64,000 nt of DNA from Patulibacter americanus DSM 16676 (lineage in GTDB: Bacteria > Actinomycetota > Thermoleophilia > Solirubrobacterales > Solirubrobacteraceae), in the NCBI RefSeq assembly GCF_000420025.1, contig NZ_ATUD01000005.1:186001-250000 (forward strand), in the 5' to 3' direction. The notes under the pieces are model-generated. The model worked only from the letters and a program-made list of their open reading frames with translations, did not search any database and was not told where the DNA came from. Below, one piece after another: positions 58,842 through 64,000 of this stretch (position 1 is the stretch's first letter; every line of letters begins with the position of its first letter). Made by a program: the position numbers and the translations under genes.

Positions 58842-60034
58842 GCGCCCGTCCCGTGGTGGGCCTCGGCCGGCTGGACCGGGGCCGGGCCGGGCGGGGCGAG
58901 CTCGCGCGCCACGGCGTCGGCGGAGAGGATCCCGATCACGACGCCGCGGTGGTCCGTGACGGCCGCGTACTGGACGCGGTGCTGGAGGACGTCGGAGAAC
59001 GCGTCTCGCAGGATGTCGTCCCGGTCGACCACGGCGACCTCGGAGCCGATGCCGTCCGCGATCCGCTCACCGTGCAGATCGTCGTCGTCGAGCCAGGCCA
59101 GGGGCCGGCCGTCCGCGTCGATCACGAGGGGGTAGGGCACCTCGGCGCGGCGGAGCGCCTCGCGGACGCCCGCCACCGGGTCGCCGTAGCGCACCCGCGT
59201 GGGCTCCTCGAGCTCGAGGTCGCGCACGCGGCCCAGCGCCAGGCGCTTCAGCGCGCGGTCGGCGCCCACGAACTGCTCGACGAACTCGTCGGCGGGGGAG
59301 AGCAGGAGCTCGGCGGGCGTGGCGTACTGCGCGAGCCGGCCGCCCGGGCGCATGACCGCGATGCGGTCGCCCATCTTGATCGCCTCGTCGATGTCGTGGG
59401 TGACGAAGACGATCGTGCGCCGGACCTGGGCCTGCAGGCGTAGGAACTCGTTCTGCAGCCGCTCGCGGGTGATGGGGTCGATCGCGCCGAACGGCTCGTC
59501 CATGAGCATCAGCGGCGGGTCGACTGCCAGGGCCCGCGCGACGCCGACGCGCTGGCGCTGGCCGCCCGAGAGCTGGGCGGGGTAGCGGTCGGCGAACTCG
59601 GGATCCAGGCCGACGAGCTCGAGCAGCTCCGTGGTACGGGCCGCAATGCGGTCGGTGGACCAGCCCAGGAGCTTGGGCACGGTGGCGACGTTCTGGGCGA
59701 TCGTGCGGTGCGGGAACAGCCCCGTCTGCTGGATGACGTAGCCGATCTCGCGCCGGAGGTCGGCGGGCGCCCGCTCCGTGTTGGGCCGGCCGTCAATCAG
59801 GATCTGTCCGGCGGTCGGCTCGATCAGCCGGTTGACCATCCGCATCGCGGTGGTCTTGCCGCAGCCGGACGGGCCGACGAGCACGCAGATCTCGCCCGCC
59901 GGGACCTCGATGGAGAGCGACTCGATCGTCGGCCGGGCGTTGCCCGGGTAGCGCTTCTGCACCGCGTCGAAGCGCAGCGAGGCGGCGGGCGTCGCGGTCG
60001 GGCCGCCGTCGTCGGGCTTGGTGGTGCGGGTCAT
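58838..60034 (-). CDS. Glycine betaine/quaternary amine ABC transporter, ATP-binding protein with CBS domains
   Basis: A 398-residue ATPase: Walker A GPSGCGKTT (54-62), IQQTGLFPHRTIAQNV, signature LSGGQRQRVGVARAL, Walker B PLMLMDEPFGAID and H-loop FVTHDIDEA. The C-terminal 120 residues form a CBS pair (PYPLVIDADGRPLAWL, AVTDHRGVVIGIL). In OpuA-type importers these sense ionic strength and in others cyclic di-AMP. GAGGA precedes the ATG. First gene of its operon. Confidence 0.94.
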   Translation of the reverse strand: MTRTTKPDDGGPTATPAASLRFDAVQKRYPGNARPTIESLSIEVPAGEICVLVGPSGCGKTTAMRMVNRLIEPTAGQILIDGRPNTERAPADLRREIGYVIQQTGLFPHRTIAQNVATVPKLLGWSTDRIAARTTELLELVGLDPEFADRYPAQLSGGQRQRVGVARALAVDPPLMLMDEPFGAIDPITRERLQNEFLRLQAQVRRTIVFVTHDIDEAIKMGDRIAVMRPGGRLAQYATPAELLLSPADEFVEQFVGADRALKRLALGRVRDLELEEPTRVRYGDPVAGVREALRRAEVPYPLVIDADGRPLAWLDDDDLHGERIADGIGSEVAVVDRDDILRDAFSDVLQHRVQYAAVTDHRGVVIGILSADAVARELAPPGPAPVQPAEAHHGTGA

Positions 60035-60121
60035 CCGGGCTCCTCGTCGTGCGGCCGCGCGCCTCCGCGGTCGCGGCGACTCTACCAGCGGGAACCCCTG
60101 TCCCCCGCCTAACCGACGAAA

Positions 60122-60131
60122 GTCGATCGAC
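60122..60131. promoter_or_regulatory. 10-bp palindrome upstream of the betaine transporter operon
   Basis: GTCGATCGAC lies 88 bases before the ATPase ATG, in a 161-base gap that is less GC-rich than its surroundings. A TAGAGT hexamer (60079-60084, reverse strand) could be the -10. Candidate operator only. Confidence 0.3.
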
Positions 60132-60195
60132 ATACCGGGTTTCCCGGGCGGGGCCGTCCGGAGGGACTACGCGCCCCGGACGGCCACCGGTTGCC

Positions 60196-60918
60196 TCAGA
60201 CGCCGGCGGCGCGGCGGGCGCCGGCGTGGGCGGCGTCCTCGAACGCGTCGTCCAGCGGCGCCAGCTCACCCGGGTCGATCCCCAGGGCGGCGGCGATGAG
60301 CCAGTCCGCGAACCACGCGTTCTTCGGCAGGAGCGGCCCGTGCAGGTACGTGCCGATGACGTTGCCGGTGCGGGCGCCCTCGTGGCCGGACGAGCCCGTG
60401 TTGCCGTGCCCGGCCAGCACGCGCCCGAGCGGCTCCTGGCCGGGGGCGAGGATCGTGCGACCCCCGTGGTTCTCGAACCCCGCCAGGGTGCGGCCCTCGA
60501 CCTCGATGGCCACGTTGCCGATGAGCCGGCCCTCGCCGCGCTCCGTGTGGACGTCGAGCAGCCCGAGGCCGGGGAGCGTGACTCCGGGCTGCAGCCCGTA
60601 GTGGTGGCCGAGCAGCTGGTAGCCGCCGCAGACGGCGAGGATGGCGCCGCCGCGCGCCGCGTGGGCGTGCACGGCGTCCTTCTTGACCGTGGTGAGGTCC
60701 AGCGCGCAGAGCTGCTGGTCGCGGTCCTGCCCGCCGCCGAGGTAGAGCAGGTCGTGGGCGTCGGGATCGAGCTCGTCTCCGATCGTGGAACGCGTGACCT
60801 CGAAGCCGATGCCCCGCCACGCGCAGCGGCGTTGCAACATGAGCAGGTTGCCGCGGTCGGCGTAGATGTTGAGAAGGTCGGGGTACAGCGCCCCGATCCG
60901 CAGGGTCCGCTCAGACAC
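60196..60918 (-). CDS. gatD: Lipid II isoglutaminyl synthase, glutaminase subunit GatD
   Basis: GatD supplies ammonia to MurT for amidation of D-Glu in the peptidoglycan stem. The 240-residue CobB/CobQ-like class I amidotransferase has the nucleophile C97 in AVCGGYQLLGH and catalytic H193 in GTYLHGPLLPKN. YPDLLNIYADRGN at the start is typical of GatD. It is last in the operon, separated from murT by a methyltransferase gene that it overlaps by 8 bases. Confidence 0.94.
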   Translation of the reverse strand: MSERTLRIGALYPDLLNIYADRGNLLMLQRRCAWRGIGFEVTRSTIGDELDPDAHDLLYLGGGQDRDQQLCALDLTTVKKDAVHAHAARGGAILAVCGGYQLLGHHYGLQPGVTLPGLGLLDVHTERGEGRLIGNVAIEVEGRTLAGFENHGGRTILAPGQEPLGRVLAGHGNTGSSGHEGARTGNVIGTYLHGPLLPKNAWFADWLIAAALGIDPGELAPLDDAFEDAAHAGARRAAGV

Positions 60919-61696
60919 CGAACATCACCACCTGGCTGCCGACGTGCTCGTCCGTGGCCGCGATGACGCGGCGGGGCATGACCTGCAGGCCCGCCCGGCG
61001 GCCCTCCTCCTCGAGCGTGTCCGCGTCGAGGACATCGAGGACCGTGCGGTCCGTCGTGACCTGCCGGTCGCCGCCGGGCTCCACGATCTCGCGGACGCGG
61101 TCCAGCGCGATCCGGCCGTCCTCCACGGTCACGGCGACGGGGCGACTGGCGTAGATCGTGCCGTCGTGGTCGCGCATGTCGGGGGCCAGCGTCTCGGCCT
61201 CGTCCGCACCGAACGGCTCGACGGCCTCGACGATCGCGACGGCCGCGAGCCCGTCCGGGGTCAGGTGCTCGCGTACCCCGGCGAGGAACGTGTCGCGTCC
61301 GGCGGCGCCGCCGAGCAGCTGCACCGTCTGCATCGGGGCGAGGATGAGGTCGAACCGCTCCCCGAGCCGCAGCTCGCGGCAGTCGGAGACGGCGGCCGCG
61401 GCGGGCAGGCCCCGCAGGGCGGCGCGGCGGCGCAGCTCGGCGCAGAACACGGGGTCGACGTCGATGCCCAGCACGGCGTGGCCGGCCGAGGCGAGGTCGA
61501 GCGCGACGCGGCCCGTGCCGGCGCCGAGGTCGAGGATCCTCGGCGGCGGATCGGACGCGGGCCGCGCGCCGGTGAGGGCCCGCCACAGCGGCAGGTCCTC
61601 CCGGTAGCCGCCGCACTCGAGGTCGTGCCAGCGGATGTGGTCGAGCTCGGGGGTGCGCTCGGGGCGCGTCCCGGCCGGGCGGATGTCGGCGCTCAT
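60911..61696 (-). CDS. Class I SAM-dependent methyltransferase in the murT-gatD operon
   Basis: A 261-residue Rossmann methyltransferase with SAM motif I ILDLGAGTGRVALDLA, motif II VLGIDVDP and FDLILAPMQTVQLLGG as the motif IV region. No membrane span. It overlaps murT by 4 bases and gatD by 8, so it is translationally coupled to both halves of the amidation complex. Substrate is unknown; a lipid II or peptidoglycan precursor is an inference from place only. Confidence 0.85.
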   Translation of the reverse strand: MSADIRPAGTRPERTPELDHIRWHDLECGGYREDLPLWRALTGARPASDPPPRILDLGAGTGRVALDLASAGHAVLGIDVDPVFCAELRRRAALRGLPAAAAVSDCRELRLGERFDLILAPMQTVQLLGGAAGRDTFLAGVREHLTPDGLAAVAIVEAVEPFGADEAETLAPDMRDHDGTIYASRPVAVTVEDGRIALDRVREIVEPGGDRQVTTDRTVLDVLDADTLEEEGRRAGLQVMPRRVIAATDEHVGSQVVMFGV

Positions 61697-63114
61697 GCGA
61701 AGGACCCCTTGGCGGCGCCGCGGCGGACGAGCTCCTGGCGCAGCTCGAGCATCGCGGTGTAGGTCGGGATGGCGTACAGCGGGACGGTGGGATCGGCCGG
61801 GGCGGCGTCGAGTGCGGCGTCCAGGGCCGCGCCGATGCCCTCGGGCACGACAGCGATCCGGTCGGAGGGCACGCCCGCGTACTTCCAGCGGACGGCCATC
61901 TCGGCGGCGCGGGTCCCGGCGCAGGTGACGTGGCGGACCCGGTCGGCGAGGAGCTCGAGGTCGGCGTCCCACACCCAGGAGACGTCGCGGCCGTCGGCGA
62001 TCCGGTCGTTCAGGACGGCGAGGACGTCGAGTTGCCCGTCGGCGAGGGCGAGCGTGCGTGCGACCTCGTTGGCGCCGGCGGGGTTCTTCACGAGGAGCAG
62101 CTGCAGCTCCCGGTCGTCGATGACCACGGTCTCCGCGCGGCCGAACGCGGCGGCGGTGGAGGAGAGGCCCGCGGCGATCGTCGCCAGCGGCACCCCGAGC
62201 GCGTGGGTCAGCGCGGCGGCGGCCAGCGCGTTGTAGACGTTGTAGAGCCCGGGCAGGTTGATCCGCACGTCGACGCTCCCGACGGGCAGCGCGATCGTGA
62301 CGTCGGAACCACGCGTGCCGTCCAGGACGACCCGGGTGGCGACGACCTGGGGCTCGGGTCGGGTGTGCCCGCAGGACGGGCAGGAGTAGTGCCCGAGGTG
62401 CCCGACGAAGGACGCCGTGTAGACGTACGCCGCGCCGCAGACCCGGCACGTCGTCGCGTCGGAGGCGTGGTCGGCCACCGTCTGCGCGACGGAGACGTCG
62501 CCGACGCCGAAGTAGAGGACGTCGTCGCGCTCCAGGCCAAGGTCGGCGACCGCGGGGTCGTCCGCGCCGAGGATCAGCCGGAACGGCGCCCCGTCGGTGC
62601 CGTCGTCGCCGGCGACGATGTCGTGCCAGCGGTCGGCGATCGCCTCGAGCTCGCCGTAGCGGTCGAGCTGGTCGCGGAAGAGGTTCGCGAGCAGCACGAC
62701 GCGGGGGCGCAGCTGCTGCACGAGCCCGCCGAGCCAGAACTCGTCGACCTCGAACAGGCCGAGCCGGCCGTTCGGTCGCCCGCCGCGCCAGGAGCCCATG
62801 AGCGTGGCGGCGATGCCGCCGGCCATGTTCGCGCCCTGGCGGTTGTGCACGAGCGTCGTGCCGTGCGCCTCGAGGATCGACGCGACGAGCGCGGCGGTGG
62901 TCGTCTTGCCGTTCGTGGCGCTCAGGACGACGGAGCCCTCCTCGAGCCGGTCGGCCATGCGGGCGATCGCGTCGGGGCGCAGGCGCGTCAGCACCTTGCC
63001 GGGCAGGCTGGTGCCGCCCTTGCCGCCCATGCGCGCGGCGCGGCCCGCCAGACGGGCCGTCGCGACGGCGGCGGACAGGGGCAGGCCGCCGCGGGAACGG
63101 GCCGGCGCGCTCAC
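61693..63114 (-). CDS. murT: Lipid II isoglutaminyl synthase, Mur-ligase-like subunit MurT
   Basis: MurT activates the gamma-carboxylate of D-Glu in lipid II with ATP. The 473-residue product has the Mur ligase P-loop SATNGKTTTAAL, the central NLFRDQLDRYGEL, a four-cysteine zinc ribbon (CRVCGAAY and CPSCGH) that marks MurT, NLPGLYNVYNALAAAA, and the DUF1727 C-terminal domain (LLVKNPAGANEVARTL). GTG at 63114 overlaps the upstream stop. Confidence 0.95.
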   Translation of the reverse strand: MSAPARSRGGLPLSAAVATARLAGRAARMGGKGGTSLPGKVLTRLRPDAIARMADRLEEGSVVLSATNGKTTTAALVASILEAHGTTLVHNRQGANMAGGIAATLMGSWRGGRPNGRLGLFEVDEFWLGGLVQQLRPRVVLLANLFRDQLDRYGELEAIADRWHDIVAGDDGTDGAPFRLILGADDPAVADLGLERDDVLYFGVGDVSVAQTVADHASDATTCRVCGAAYVYTASFVGHLGHYSCPSCGHTRPEPQVVATRVVLDGTRGSDVTIALPVGSVDVRINLPGLYNVYNALAAAALTHALGVPLATIAAGLSSTAAAFGRAETVVIDDRELQLLLVKNPAGANEVARTLALADGQLDVLAVLNDRIADGRDVSWVWDADLELLADRVRHVTCAGTRAAEMAVRWKYAGVPSDRIAVVPEGIGAALDAALDAAPADPTVPLYAIPTYTAMLELRQELVRRGAAKGSFA

Positions 63115-64000
63115 GCGCCCACCGCCTGGACGGCGCCGTCGAGACGCGCGAGCGTGGGGGCCACGGTCCGCGGCACGACGAGCCGCAACGACGCAGGACG
63201 CGCGGTCACCGTCATCGGCAGGCGGCCGATCGGATCGCCGTCGGCGTAGGCCTGCAGCGGGCCGTCGGCCGTCAGCGCGACGGTGCGTCCGCGGGTGACG
63301 CCGACGGACGGGGAGCGCAGGTGCGTGCCGCCGAAGACGCGGGGGAGGAACCGCAGGAGCCGCAGGCGGTCGCGGGTGTCGCAGGACCGCTCGGCGCGGC
63401 CGTGGTGCGCGACGGCGACGACGTCGAGCAGCCCGTCGGCGACGGAGGCGTCGGGAGCCATGTGCATCCCTCCACCGTAGGCCCCCGCGTTCGCGACGGC
63501 GATCAGGAGCACGTTGTGGCGCTCCTCGCGGTCGTCGCGGAGCACCCGCAACGGCACCGGCCGCAGGCCCGCCAGGGCGCCCAGGACGCCCCACACGTAG
63601 ACGAGGCCGCCGAGCGCCGCGGGGGCCTCGTTGGCGATCCGGTTGGCCTCGGCGTCGAAGCCGACGGAGACGAGCGAGAGGAACGTGCGCTCCACGCCGT
63701 CGCGGTCGCGGGCCGAGCCGGTGTCGACGGCGACGACGACGCCGTCGACCAGGGCGTCCGCCGCGTCCTGCGGGGTGCGGGGCAGCCCGAGGTAGCGGGC
63801 GAAGTCGTTGCCGCGCCCGGCGGGCACGACGCCGACCCAGGCGTCCTCGCGTCCGGCGGCCGCCTCGGCGACGAGCCGCAGCATGCCGTCCCCGCCGACG
63901 GCGACCGCGACGTCGCCGCGGTCGAAGGCCTCCGTGGCCGCGGCTGTCGCGTGCTCGGCGTCGCGCGTGGCGACCGTCCGTGGGCGGACCCCGCGACCCG
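63111..64000 (-). CDS. Diacylglycerol kinase-family lipid kinase (5' truncated by window edge)
   Basis: The visible 296 or so residues match the DAGK/YegS family. The catalytic-domain motif VGGDGM is just inside the window edge, followed by VVPAGRGNDFARYLGLP, LVSVGFDAEANRIAN, NAGAYGGGMHMAPDAS and a C-terminal LQAYADGDPIGRLPMTV. The true start is beyond base 64000. The stop overlaps the murT GTG by 4 bases, making it part of the murT operon. It may recycle undecaprenol or diacylglycerol for the envelope; that is inference. Confidence 0.9.
   Translation of the reverse strand, partial: GRGVRPRTVATRDAEHATAAATEAFDRGDVAVAVGGDGMLRLVAEAAAGREDAWVGVVPAGRGNDFARYLGLPRTPQDAADALVDGVVVAVDTGSARDRDGVERTFLSLVSVGFDAEANRIANEAPAALGGLVYVWGVLGALAGLRPVPLRVLRDDREERHNVLLIAVANAGAYGGGMHMAPDASVADGLLDVVAVAHHGRAERSCDTRDRLRLLRFLPRVFGGTHLRSPSVGVTRGRTVALTADGPLQAYADGDPIGRLPMTVTARPASLRLVVPRTVAPTLARLDGAVQAVGA

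Noticed and set aside
1-64000. tRNA, rRNA, insertion sequence or prophage genes
   Set aside because: No transposase, integrase or phage protein was seen, and I recognised no tRNA cloverleaf in the short gaps. The gene content is housekeeping and metabolic.

Overview
The window is very GC-rich and almost fully coding. Gene content and order point to a high-GC Gram-positive actinobacterium, most like class Thermoleophilia (Patulibacter/Conexibacter/Solirubrobacter relatives). Supporting signs are RNase J, MurT/GatD, an actinobacterial-type DapD, LutABC, and frequent GTG/TTG starts with 4-bp ATGA/GTGA overlaps. The taxonomy is inference; there is no rRNA or tRNA gene here. Both ends cut genes: infB on the left and a diacylglycerol-kinase-like gene on the right. 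No gene-free stretch exceeds 300 bases. The longest is 51031-51324, which holds a tandem repeat.

Region 1 (1-18.3 kb) is housekeeping. A tight translation operon (infB, rbfA, nrnA, truB, ribF) is followed by rpsO, a peroxiredoxin with a DsbA-like protein, a DUF2330-type secreted protein on the other strand, pnp, an M16 peptidase, dapB, two GNAT acetyltransferases, recD2 and a LysE-type exporter (both reverse), dapA and RNase J. Region 2 (18.3-21.5 kb, reverse) has an OmpR-type response regulator with its histidine kinase, then a YciF/DUF892 ferritin-like gene.

Region 3 (21.7-36.1 kb) is a carbon-use island: lutABC (lactate oxidation), then a DeoR-type regulator, a full ABC sugar importer, rhamnose mutarotase, rhamnulokinase, rhamnose isomerase and a fused rhamnulose-1-P aldolase/dehydrogenase. 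Together these can take L-rhamnose to DHAP and L-lactate, and lactate on to pyruvate. Two small ORFs overlap the starts of downstream rha genes.

Region 4 (36.2-56.2 kb) carries ftsK, a RodZ-like gene, cinA, recA, recX (with a long disordered extension), miaB, an SDR, a FIST sensor protein, miaA, a dapF homologue with both catalytic cysteines replaced by serine, dapD, an XRE regulator, dapC, dapE, hflX, an ACT-domain gene and dut. With dapA and dapB the window covers the succinylase branch of the diaminopimelate/lysine pathway. Region 5 (56.3-64 kb, reverse) has a glycine-betaine/quaternary-amine ABC operon and a peptidoglycan-modification operon (DAG-kinase-like, murT, methyltransferase, gatD).

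A recurring feature is a TAnnnT hexamer ending 6-9 bases before the start codon of first-in-operon genes, with no Shine-Dalgarno. This suggests widespread leaderless transcription, and it was used here to choose several starts.
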